Below, in pieces: positions 10,300-20,400 of a DNA stretch of 56,229 nt (positions are counted from its first letter, which is position 1; each line of letters opens with the position of its first letter). Source of the stretch: Mesostigma viride (Eukaryota > Streptophyta > Mesostigmatophyceae > Mesostigmatales > Mesostigmataceae); assembly GCA_009746045.1 (NCBI GenBank), contig RPFO01000034.1, positions 525,001-581,229 of the forward strand. Direction: 5' to 3'. The notes under the pieces are model-generated. The model searched no databases. It worked only from the letters and a program-made list of their open reading frames with translations, and was not told the DNA's origin. The translations under genes and the position numbers were made by a program.

Positions 10300-11297
10300 T
10301 GGGTTGACCTCGGCTGGACATCACACTCATCGAGAAGCCGCCGGAGTCTGCCCAACTTTGGCTGGACTGCCTCGATTAGTGGCGCTCGAGGCTCGGGCGG
10401 TTGGTCTAGAAATCAGCCCCAAAACGGAGGCCCTGGCCCTCGGCATGGCAGGGCCCCCACCCACACTCCGCCTCTTAGACGACACCGAGGTCAACTACCC
10501 TCCGTCCTTCAGGCCGCTTCAAGCTGCTCGGCAGTTGGCTTCCCGACTGCGAGGACGACCTGACGACACGGATCGGCATGGCGTGGGCGCAACTCCATGA
10601 CCACCGCCGCTGGTGGAGCAACCCCGCCCTAGTACCCCGGATCGTCAAGTGTGACCTCTTCAAGGTCGTCATTCTGACGATCCTGACCTACGGCGCCGAG
10701 ACCTGGACACTGACGCAGGAGCTGGAGATACGACTCGACGGCACCTTCACCAAGATGCTGCGCAAGGCCCCTAACATCCCCTTAATTGGTTTGCACATTA
10801 GTAATGAGGATTTGTACGCTGATTTGCCCTATGTTTCCCACATTATTCGGCACAGGCGCCTGGGCCTAGCCGGGCACCTGGCCTGCACAGATCAGGTAGA
10901 CACATCAGATAGACTAGCTGGCACCAAGCCCGCCCAGCCTAGGCTGATATGTCCTCACCTCAGTGGCGTACCCCCGGCCGCGCGCGGCAGGGCCGCCACC
11001 CGTGGACTTTTCGTGATAGACTCGGCATGGACATGTGCTACACTAGATGTGACGGGCTCACACCCCGGCGGGCAGCCTCCTGGTTTGTCTGTAATATGGA
11101 GGCAGATGGTACGCAAGGATAGATGGCAAGTAGTGATGAAGGAGACCACCCCCAAGTCTGTGGGGGCTCCGCGTTTGACCGCGTATGGAATAATCATAGC
11201 GATTCGGGCCGCCGTGCCCACACCCCTGTATAACTAGGACCTAGATAGCTTACACCATCCATTCCATCCCATGTTCCCCTCCCACTGAGGACTTATG
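10300..11297 (+). pseudogene. LINE family A reverse transcriptase C-terminal part
   Basis: Positions 10578-11237 give a 219-codon open stretch with TYGAETWTLTQELEIRLDG, GLHISNEDLYADLPYVSHII and RHRRLGLAGHLACTDQVDT, the thumb and C-terminal part of a LINE ORF2 protein, ending at a natural stop. Upstream to about 10300 the homology continues in other frames. The fragment is in inverted orientation to the copies at 8820-9425 and 9545-9870. It carries the intact empty target site of the ORF1-only element near 10906. It ends at a junction with a family B fragment near 11298. Confidence 0.7.
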
Positions 11298-12405
11298 CTC
11301 GACCGTCTCACCGGACGGCGGGAAACGCAACGGGCTGACATATCCCAGGCACCCCCAGTGAACGCCTTGAGATTTGGTTCAGCTCCCACTGAGGCCAAAC
11401 TATCGGGGGCCCCAGGCCCGCCCCCCCCGCTTGACCCCGCTGCAGCTGCACGCCCTGCGGCCACCCGAGGCGGCCCCATTGAGCCCCCGCAGGCGCCCAC
11501 CAGTGAGACGGACTACCTGGTTCCACCGCTCTCCGGCCCCCTGGTGGACGGGCCCCACGACGAGTGGACTCCCCAGGAATGGGCTGCTGCCATCTCCACC
11601 CTCCGCAATGATGCTGCCATGGGAGTGCATGGACAATATTCCACCGGAGGTGGTTAAGATGCCTGAGCTTGAGCCTTTCCTCCGGGGTGTTTGCAACCGG
11701 ATTCTACGAGATGGCCTCCCCCCGCCGACGTATTGGAAGACCGCTGTCCGGGTCATGCTCTACAAGCCGGCAAGGGGTCCGCTGCGGATACCGGCAACTA
11801 CCGCGGTGTAAAGCTGCGTGCTGAAAGTCTTCATGCTTCTCCTGCTGAACCGCTGCCATGCGCGCCAGCCTCGATCCCCACCTAGGTGAGTCCCAGATGG
11901 GCTTCCGTGTTGGTCGCAATTGTGTTATGGTCATCATTACCGCGCGCCACCTGATCGAGGAAGTGGGCCGCCTGGGCCCCGGCCTCTTGCCATTGCTATT
12001 GATCTTCGTGGAATTTACACCAAGGCATTCGATACGGTTATATGGGACGCCCTGTGGGTGGTCCTTCACCTGTTCCGTGTCCCATCGTACATCGTTGAGA
12101 TCATCCGCCAGTTCTATGAAGGGTCCCAATTAAGCCCAGGTCCGTACCGCCGACGGCGTCACTCCGGCGTTCCCCCTGCACACCGGGGTGTGGCAGGGCT
12201 GTGTGCTCTCCCCATATCTATTCATCATTATGGTGGACTATATTATGCAGCGTGCACAAGCCCGCTTCGCCCGGGTGGAGGGGCGCCCGCCGGGGATCGA
12301 GGTCACGGAGTACGCCAGCTACGGCGGGGTTGACCCACCCTACCGCCTGAGCGATCTGATATCTACGCTGAATCATGACACGACACTCGTGGAAACCCCA
12401 GCTCA
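11298..12405 (+). pseudogene. LINE family B ORF2 fragment (linker and RT N-terminal half)
   Basis: It is co-linear with 23526-24860 of the larger family B copy. It covers the Pro-rich linker (LVPPLSGPLVDGPHDEW), the RT fingers and palm up to the DTVIWD region, and QGCVLSPYLFIIMVDYIM, then breaks off near the catalytic box. Frames are broken several times. At 12046-12054 it holds ATATGGGAC uninterrupted, the empty site for the MITE-like insert at 24284. Confidence 0.7.
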
Positions 12406-12565
12406 GCCTGGCCGGCAACCCGATAAACGGCCCGCGAAATTCAAAATTGACATGCTATGGCGGACGTAAACGACGATAACTACCACCTTTGGTCACCGAA
12501 TTAGGTCGGATTTGTCACGATCGACTCGCCATTCCACGACACATCGACCGAGCTCGGTCTTGAAG

Positions 12566-13843
12566 ATGGTTACCAAGAAATCAGGGCGCAAAGAATTACC
12601 GCCTGCTGCCGCCCGTGCAGGCGACGCCCCGCAGGCGCCAGCCATAGGAGAAGGAACGGGCAACTCTCAGGCTATGGAGTCTGCCGCCAAGAAACATGGG
12701 CCTAAATTCCCCCGTGGCCACACTGGCACGGCCCGGGCCCTGTTCGTCGCAGCCCCTGCCGACTCGAGGCACACCGCCGGCTACTGAAGTCCGCAATGCA
12801 CCCTTCGACGCTGCGGCATTTGCTAACGGCACAGCTAATGTGCAAACCCTTCTGACCTTGTCTACGCTGGACCTCGTGGCTCTGCTCACCGAGATTATGC
12901 AACAAGGCCGGCCCCTACTCTGGCCTCAGCCACCGCCTGGGCTCACCGCCATTACCCCGGTTACCGACCCCAAGGACTTGACCTCCCTCAAGAAAAGTGA
13001 GTTGCGCGTCGTTGCCACGACGACGCTGCTGGGAAATTCGGAACTGCTGCCAGTATCCGGATCTGCAGCAGCAGCAGCCCTTGCCGGTACGGTGGCGCAG
13101 AAGCTTGCCACGGAGCTGATAAATTCTGGCCTCGCAGGCCACTTATAGCTGCGGCGATCGAGGACAACGTGGCGGACAAGGTGGCGGCCCAGGTCGCCGG
13201 CACGCTGACGGAGGCGGTTGCCGGCACCCTAGCGGCGCAGGTGGCCGGCAATTTAGCGGACAACGTGGAGGCGCAGGTGGCGAAGGTGGCCCCGTCCTAC
13301 GCGACTATATGGCCAGCACAGCCATCCAAGAAATAGCCACTAGCACTGCTCAGGCGGTCTCTAGGACCTTCGCCGACCGGGACAACAAAGAGCGGCGCGG
13401 CCGCACCATAATTATTCGTAATGTGGCGGCCCTACCCCGGGAGACGGGGCTGAGCCTCCGCCTCAAGGTGGAGAAGGAACTCATCACCAACTTCCGCCTA
13501 GAGGACAGTGTCACAATTGACACCGTCCGCCGCCTACCGGGCGGCGCGCGGATGCGCCAGTGGCGCTCGTGCTTACGCGCCCCATCGGCAAGCACTATAT
13601 TCTCCAACACCGCACCAAGCTACCACGAGGCTTAGGTTGGAGTCGATCTCGACGACGATCTGACCCCGGCGCAGCTTTGCGCCCGCAGGGACCGGCTGCA
13701 TGGCACAAGAGGACGCGAAGAAGGCCCTCGCTGACCGCACGAAGAAGGTGCGGCTGCGGTGGAAGGACGACGCATGGCACATGGAGGTTACCTCGCGGGA
13801 GGTTACCACGCCGAGGGGAGATGCGCGGGGGGGTAGGGAGTAG
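12566..13843 (+). pseudogene. LINE family B ORF1, frameshifted
   Basis: It starts MVTKKSGRKELPPAAARAGD and changes frame near 12720 into NSPVATLARPGPCSS. A helical stretch (STLDLVALLTEIMQQGR) and a repetitive Ala/Val coiled stretch follow. The RNA-binding core is at 13381-13680, with RTIIIRNVAALPRETG, VTIDTVRRLPGGARMR and then LDDDLTPAQL. The tail (TKKVRLRWKDDAWHMEV) ends at TAG 13841-13843. At least three frame changes are needed. The core matches the ORF1 of the element at 6841-8819, so the two retroelements belong to related LINE groups. Confidence 0.6.
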
Positions 13844-13928
13844 GCCCTCCCCGCCCCCTCACACCGCGAGCAGCTACCGGGGGGTTAGCTAGAACCCACC
13901 CCCCACACCCGTCGTCCGATGGCCGAGC

Positions 13929-14426
13929 GTGTCTTGGATAGTCCAATCTCACGGACGACGCAACGGAGTCAAAGCCGCGACCTTCATCGCCAACTTCGCA
14001 ACAAGGAGCGCCTGCTGGCTTTCGCAACCCGGCACTCCCAACAACGGTATGCTGCATTCTTTGACCCCAAGACCAGGCGATCGAGCAAGTCGCGCCGCCC
14101 GCCTGGAGGGTGCCCTATGCGCGTTGAAAAGTACTATGTTATCTCACGCCGCACACACGTCCCCGCCAGCCTCCCCCCAACCCCCTGCCGACACCGCGGG
14201 TCCCCGGCGGCCCCTGCTGGGCCAACGCCGGCACCACTCGCTGCGCATCGCTACCTACAATGTCCGCACCCTGCGCCCGGGGGAGATGCCCCCCCGCGGG
14301 CCAACGAGCTTGTCCACTACTGCCGCCTATATGGCATTGATGTGCTTGGGGTCCAAGAGCACCGACGCTCCTTTGAGGGCCCCGTTCAGCGTGTCACCCT
14401 CGCACTACAATGGCAACTGCTGTGCG
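13929..14426 (+). pseudogene. LINE family B ORF2, N-terminal endonuclease part
   Basis: LRIATYNVRTLRPG near 14245 is the first conserved box of APE-type LINE endonucleases. After a frame change, YGIDVLGVQEHRR supplies the catalytic Glu box. The gene is cut at 14426 by Copia element E1 and resumes at 22450. The start codon is uncertain because several frames are open upstream. Confidence 0.65.
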
Positions 14427-15125
14427 AGTTAACGCCAAGCGCATTGGCGTGTTCCTGATTCGGCATATCTCTGCGATTCCAGCGGCACTGGACCGAGTTC
14501 ATTCCGACAAGTATATCAAGAAAGTTATGGCGTTCCGACTTCCCGGTCGCGCGCAAGCGCGAGCCGGCTGTTCTTCTAAGTCGGGCGTGAATATTTGCCG
14601 ACGGCATATAGGGTCGACAGTAATTCCTGGGCTGACAGGAATTAGGTGCTGAACCTACGACGGTATTGGATTAATACGTCGTACGCAGGAAATAGGAACC
14701 TTAACCTGTGGTCTGTTGATACCGCAGGCTTAGTCCTGGACTTCTAGGTGCAGACGCAATAATCACTGTGGTGACTGTACTCTGTGGTCACTGTGCCTGT
14801 AGGGCAGACCTACTGTATAGGATCTGGGCGCTGTACAGGTTGTGAATACTGTACCGGGAGTGTTATTACTGAGCAGGCCTCCTAGGCTGCTCAGGACTAG
14901 CAAAGCACAGTGCACAAGTATATAAAGAATAGGCCAGTGCCAATTGGGCATCTCTTGCGAGCCCGCCTCACGTGTGTTGCCTTGACTTGGCAAACTCGTG
15001 TATAAGCCTCAAGTGTGTGAGCGCTGTAACATTATCCAATTTTAACAAAGCTCCGTTCCAACCACATTCACACATTGCTGCATTGCAACCATATCCTTAT
15101 ACATTGTGTTTGAAGAACGTTAACT
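14427..15125 (+). repeat. E1 5' LTR
   Basis: 699 bp, from AGTTAACG to CGTTAACT. A TATATAAAG box at 14919-14927 is a probable promoter, so transcription would start around 14950. The sequence just after the LTR (15126 onward, CAAATTACAAGCAG) should be the primer binding site; it is not complementary to the usual initiator Met tRNA end, so the primer is unknown. Confidence 0.9.
14919..14927 (+). promoter_or_regulatory. TATA box in E1 5' LTR
   Basis: TATATAAAG, about 200 bp before the LTR end, is repeated in the 3' LTR at 22239-22247. Placement fits an LTR promoter; activity is inferred. Confidence 0.55.
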
Positions 15126-15217
15126 CAAATTACAAGCAGTCTCGACGGAACGGCCAGAACGGTCGTTGCTGTTTGCTGCGTGCAGCGTTGACGACGGTGA
15201 AGCTCGTCGGGTGTCGA

Positions 15218-16147
15218 ATGGTGCAGGAAGAACAACGGCAGCAGAATTTCCGGTTTCCTCGGCAGTCTGCTGGTGGTTCCATTTCGCCTGAATTGCGTCG
15301 TGTGGTTCGAGATTTATTTTTATTGCTTGCAGATCGGCCACCTGTTGATCGCAAATTTGTGCAATTCGTCGACGACCAGGTCGAGGATTGGGAGCGCATT
15401 CTGCAGCACGTCCGGACCATCGTCGTTCCGGCACACCGGAGCGTCGACGACATCGAGCAAGAGCTGCACGGTCTGGTCGGAATACAGACTGTGATTACAG
15501 CCTTAGTTGACCGGGTGCGTGCGGAGTTGGTGGCCAGGCGAGGAGAAGCTGCGGAGCCAGCTGGTGCGGTGCGACGCGAGTTCGTGCAGGCAGCGACGGG
15601 TGCGGGCGTACAACGTGCGTTCGCAGGCGTAATTGGCGACGAGGGATTTGCAGCGGGACCAGTTCGACGTGAGCGACGCGGGGCGGAGCGCTACAGGCGG
15701 CTAGCAGAGGTCGAGGCGGCTGAGGAAGCCATCACCGGAGGTCAGCGTGCGGCACGAGTCGACAGGAATCCGGAGCGAAGGAGAGTTCCTCTTCAGGAAC
15801 TGCCCCAACCTCTTCGCGTTCGAGTGACGCGGTGGGAGGAGTTCGCCCCTCTGGGTTACGACAGTGACCTTGAGGTGGGCGCTGTGGGGGTCGCTGGTCT
15901 AGGCGACGAGGAGCTTGGCGACCGCGAGGTGCCAAGATACAACCCGCGGGGTGGTAACGACGGGTTGTCACCTGTCTACTACACTAACGGTGACGACGCT
16001 GTCATCGCGGGCCGACAGCGGGCTGACGACGGTGCTGCTGGCAGCAGGGTGCCAGAGCTCATCATTGTGAGCGACAGCGACAGTGACAGCGACAAGGAAA
16101 ACCAGGAAGCGCCCGCGGGTGACGTGGTGGTCTTGACTGAGTGGTAA
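15218..16147 (+). CDS. E1 upstream accessory ORF, unknown function
   Basis: 309 codons from MVQEEQRQQNFRF to a TAA, lying between the 5' LTR and Gag. The frame is open further back into the LTR, but this is the first ATG after it. Residues 20-110 look like an alpha-helical domain (ELRRVVRDLFLLLADRPP, DDQVEDWERILQHVRTIV). The rest is Arg/Glu/Ala rich, and it ends with an acidic SDSDSDSDKENQ stretch. I recognise no family. Ordinary Copia elements have no separate ORF here. It may be the N-terminal part of a split Gag, a packaging protein, or something new. Confidence 0.55.
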   Translation: MVQEEQRQQNFRFPRQSAGGSISPELRRVVRDLFLLLADRPPVDRKFVQFVDDQVEDWERILQHVRTIVVPAHRSVDDIEQELHGLVGIQTVITALVDRVRAELVARRGEAAEPAGAVRREFVQAATGAGVQRAFAGVIGDEGFAAGPVRRERRGAERYRRLAEVEAAEEAITGGQRAARVDRNPERRRVPLQELPQPLRVRVTRWEEFAPLGYDSDLEVGAVGVAGLGDEELGDREVPRYNPRGGNDGLSPVYYTNGDDAVIAGRQRADDGAAGSRVPELIIVSDSDSDSDKENQEAPAGDVVVLTEW

Positions 16148-16245
16148 CACTTGTCATTTTCCTTCTTGTTCAGCAGCTTATAAATATTGCTTTAATTGCT
16201 GTTTGGCCACTTGGCTGGCTGTAGCAGACCTGAACAGGGGCCATC

Positions 16246-17046
16246 ATGAGTGAGGGAGCATTTGACCAACGAGGGCGTGGTGTCGGCTTTGAGCGGCGCG
16301 GCGCTGATATGGATGGACGCGATGGACGCGATGGACGAGGTGGAGTCCCGGCGCTAGGGGACCAGGCTGGGCTGGCGGATGATCAGAGCCAAGGATCTCA
16401 AGGCGGTCAGAACGCGCCAGCAGCAGACCAAGCAGCGCCTAGGCGGCCGACCGTAGCCGAGGGGTACGCGGTACTAAGCCAGTTTCAGTCCATCAAGGAC
16501 AATTGGCAGCCCCGGGACGCTGAGAGGATGTTGGAGGACATGAACTTGTACACGGACATCTACACCGGTGACAAGCTTCGCATCCTGGCGTCTAGTGCCT
16601 ACATAAGGCAGTCGGCGAGGCGGCTGTTCAAGTTCGTCCGGGAGCGACATACAGCGGGGGATACCTGGGCTGCGTTTATGACGCGCCTCAGGGTGTTCCT
16701 GAGTGATAAGAGGACCATAGATGGTTCTCACCTGAAGCAAGAGTACCTGGACTACAAGCCCATCAAGGGGCAGCTAGTGGTCCACGCCTTTGAAGACTTC
16801 GTCAAGCTGAGGGAGGACGCCATGGCCAAAGGGTTCTTCGTTGCAGATCGGATGGCCATGGGCGACTTTCTCAAGTCGCTGCAGCTGGATCCTGTCACGA
16901 TGGACAATGTGACCATCCACATGCGCCAAGTCCATGGCTGGGCTGCCATGACGGACCAGCTGTATGAGTGTTTCAGCGGCAAGTATGTAGGCGGTAAGCG
17001 CCCACGTCAAGGGGACGAGGAGGCAGCTGAGCCTGCAAGTCCATGA
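16246..17046 (+). CDS. E1 Gag capsid-like protein
   Basis: 266 codons from MSEGAFDQRGRG. A charged, Gly-rich N terminus (DGRDGRDGRGG) is followed from residue 70 by a helical Copia-Gag-like core: QFQSIKDNWQPRDAERMLE, TWAAFMTRLRVFLSD and FEDFVKLREDAMAKGFF. It ends at TGA 17044-17046, before any zinc knuckle; the knuckle lies downstream in the +1 frame. Gag would form the virus-like particle. The missing knuckle means either a frameshift event or a one-base mutation near the end. Confidence 0.75.
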   Translation: MSEGAFDQRGRGVGFERRGADMDGRDGRDGRGGVPALGDQAGLADDQSQGSQGGQNAPAADQAAPRRPTVAEGYAVLSQFQSIKDNWQPRDAERMLEDMNLYTDIYTGDKLRILASSAYIRQSARRLFKFVRERHTAGDTWAAFMTRLRVFLSDKRTIDGSHLKQEYLDYKPIKGQLVVHAFEDFVKLREDAMAKGFFVADRMAMGDFLKSLQLDPVTMDNVTIHMRQVHGWAAMTDQLYECFSGKYVGGKRPRQGDEEAAEPASP

Positions 17047-17047
17047 G

Positions 17048-17410
17048 GGGATCGGGCCACGGGGGCCCAGCGTCCTCGAGGGGCCTGAGACCTCTTCTAG
17101 GGGTCGAGGAAGGTCCAGGAGGGGGCGTGGCAGAATGGCTGGACGGGGGACACCTCCGAAGTCGGGACATCCACAGTCCCAGTTTGACTTCAAGAGGGTG
17201 GGTGGTCCTCCCAAGGCTGGGCCCAGCAGTGGGACCTCACGGGACATCAGTCAGGTGGAATGTTATTTCTGCCAAGGGAAGGGTCACTTCAGGAATGAGT
17301 GTCCCTCGTACCTGAGGCAGGAAGGTCAGAGCAAGCCAGCTCAGGGTGGCAGCAAGGAGAAGGCTGGTCCATCCCAGGATAAGGGCAAGGGCAAGGCTGC
17401 TGATCATTGA
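17048..17410 (+). CDS. E1 nucleocapsid region with CCHC zinc knuckle
   Basis: This frame is open from before the Gag stop to TGA 17408-17410. It reads an Arg/Gly-rich stretch (SSRGRGRSRRGRGR) and then the CX2CX4HX4C knuckle CYFCQGKGHFRNEC at about 17263-17304, followed by a Lys-rich tail (DKGKGKAADH). It is +1 relative to Gag and in the same frame as the downstream pol ORF, separated from it by a single TGA. It probably belongs to a Gag-NC polyprotein that binds genomic RNA. Confidence 0.65.
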   Translation, partial: GIGPRGPSVLEGPETSSRGRGRSRRGRGRMAGRGTPPKSGHPQSQFDFKRVGGPPKAGPSSGTSRDISQVECYFCQGKGHFRNECPSYLRQEGQSKPAQGGSKEKAGPSQDKGKGKAADH

Positions 17411-20400
17411 CTTGAGCCTGCACACATCCCTGAACCCTGGAGGGTGCCCCCAGGGGTGTGTAATGTAGCTGCTAGTGACGGCAGTGAGGGGCAGCCCCAT
17501 GCTCTAGTGACAGAGCCTATTGGACACGATGGGGCAAGCTTGGTTACCACAGAGAGTATGCCAGCTGTAGCTGCAGTGGTTACTCGCCAACGTGCCCGCC
17601 ATGGCGGTGCTGAGCCTGAGGTAGGACCTGGTGCTGTGGACCCAGGTGGATCTCAGAAGCATTCTGACCGTGCAGGACTGGCACAGGATGGTCAGGATGA
17701 GGATAGGGCTGGAGACAGTCTGACAGGCACGACCCTGGTGCCTCCTGTACATAAGGGATCTGTACATACCTTGAGTGCTAATAATGACAATAAAAGGTTT
17801 TCTCTCTTGTATGACATTGCCTCAAGGTTGCATACCATGTTTGGCCATGCAGCTCAGTCTTTGCAAGTTGCTAGACGGCTGGGAGGAAGTGAGTTGTACT
17901 CCATCTGCCAACAGGTTGCTCAAGCTTGCAAGTGCAGGCTAGTTGCTAGAAAGCCCAAGCAGTCTCATGCCAGGTCTCCTATTTTGCAGCCAGGCCATGT
18001 GCAGGTAGATATTCAGAGAATCAGGGGTTTGAAGCTGCTGGTGGCAGTGGACAGATATACCAAGTACAAGACCCTAGAGATCCTGCCTGACATGGAGAAG
18101 CCTACATTGATTGCTGCTCTGAAGTTGACAAGGAGCAGGTACCCTGGGTTGGAGTTGTTGCAGTGTGACATTCAGTTTGAGTGCTGTGAGAACCTGCCAG
18201 AGTTTCCAGAGTTGCTGATTACACCCAGGGAGAGCCACGGCCAGCAAGGGGTGGTGGAGAGAGCCATCCAAGAGATCAAGACTGTGCTGCTGGTGGAGAG
18301 GATTCCAAGGACGTCATCTGCCATTGTGACATCTGCATGGCTACGTTCTGTGGAGGATAGGCTGAACCTCAGGACTCCCATGTTCTTTGGTGACATTGCC
18401 ATCAATCCTCTTATGCTGCACACCAGGATGCTGCCAGCTGATGCTGAGCAGGCATGGAAGGAGAAGCTAGAGGCCAAGTTCCTCAAGCTGAGGCAGAAAG
18501 ACAAGGGCTGGAGTGTCCTAGAACCTAACGTTGGACAACAGGTTGTTGTGTGGAAGGAGCCAAGCTTTCCAGGGAAACGTGGCAGCTGGCATGATGGGGT
18601 GGTGACCCGAGTAGAAGCCGCTGGCCATAAGTGCTGGGTGGCCATTGATGGCTCCCAAGCAGTGCACCGTCTGTCCTGGTCAAAGATCCGTCCCCGGGGA
18701 GGTAATCAAGGAGACCTCTTCCAGGTGCCCGTTGGTGTACAAGGCGGGGGTGACGTGGAACTTCCTGATCAGGGTGCTACAGCTGTATCGAGCCCTCAGG
18801 GTGACCCTGGCCCGGCCCCTGGGGTACCTTCACATACGGTGGTTGGGCAAGCAGGCGGACAGGCTGCACCTCCGGAACGGCCCGACACCAGGCCTAGGGG
18901 TGTGCGTCTATCAGATATTGTACAGGCTTTGCAAAGAGCCAAGAAGGAGCCTAAGGTGTCCAAGCTTGTCCAGTTGGATGAACCTGAGGTAGCTGCCATG
19001 GAGATAGATACCAATGCACAGGTTTCTGTCATGGGACCTCAGCATACAGGAGAACTGCTGGTCGGAGAACCAAGTTGCCCCTGGGTGTCTGATTTCAGTG
19101 GTAGGACGCATCTAAGGGTGTTGGGAGAGGTTACTGCCCCTGTCATGGGTGTGGATGTGACCTTCCTTGTCCTAGAGGACTATGATGGCCCTGTGATTTT
19201 GGGTCAGAATTTTCTGGGCAATCCTGGGATTTCTATCAGAGCTACAGCTCTGAGAAGAGATGGCTGGGGGATGATTCCCCTAGAAAATTTCAGGACAACA
19301 TTTCCAATCAGGTGCAGGGCCAAGCCGGTCAAGGGTGTAAAATGGGATGAAGGGGAGGTGCCCCCAGCAGCCAGTTTGGTGATTCCAGCTGTGTTGCACC
19401 CCAGCAGTATTGGCATAACTCACAGGAGCCTTGCTGCACACTCTCCTTTGACATATGACCAGCTAGTCCAAGAGATGAGCTCGCCTACTTTGTTTGAGGC
19501 TTGGAAGCTCGCCTTCTCCAAGGCATTGGAGGAGTGGTTGCAGTTTGAGTGTGCTGCACCAACAGACAGACGTCCCCCAGCATCAAGGAAGCTTGCTTTG
19601 AGATTTGTGCTGAAGAGGAAGGTTGTGGATGAGGTATCAGTGCCCCATGTCAGGCCTGTCCTGAATGAGTATCACGGCACGGGGAGTCTGCCAGGAGAGG
19701 AGCTGTACACGCCAGGGATGTTACACGACACATGGAGAATTTTGCTATGTCTCTACGTGGGGTTGCTGAACAGGGGAGCAGCTATGTCATCAGTGCTGCT
19801 GGACTTCAAGAGGGCATTTTTAAAATCTGATCCAGAAGTGGCCAGGAGGGTGTGGAAGCAGGATGAGCCTTACTGTGTTGAGGTGCCTGCCATCTGGAAG
19901 CTGGAGCTGCATCAACAATTCCTGGTTATTCTGAAGGGCCTGGAAGGACTCAGGTCGAGCCCAATCATCTGGAGACTCACGCTGCAGGAAGCTCTGATCA
20001 GTGAGTGTGGCTTGAGAGTGTCTTCAGTTGATCCCTGTTTGCTGCTGGCCCAATGGGAGGGTCTGCCAGTGTATGCTAGTTTGCATGGAGATGATCTGCA
20101 TTTGCTAGCCCCCACGACCTGGCTGAAGAAGTTTATTCCTGTCATCAGTGGCAAGTTTTCACTGGGCAAGGAGCTGTGGCAGGAGCCCAACAAGCCTGTA
20201 GTGTTCTGTGGAATGCAGGCTACCCTGTTCAGGAGGGATGGGGAGTGGAGTATCAGGCTTCAGGCTGGAGGAGATTATAAACAGACCATTGTGAAGGCCT
20301 TGCCAGAGAAGATCACCCAGGCTGCAGGACCTGAGTTGAGAGGCATGTGGGCCTGGTTTGCCAGCATCTGTGGTCCGTCTTTGATGGTCCATAGCAGAAT

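Noticed and set aside
14972-15217. Start of the E1 upstream ORF inside the LTR at 14972
   Set aside because: The same frame is open in the 3' LTR (22292), so the extension reflects LTR sequence; the first ATG after the LTR (15218) is a better start.
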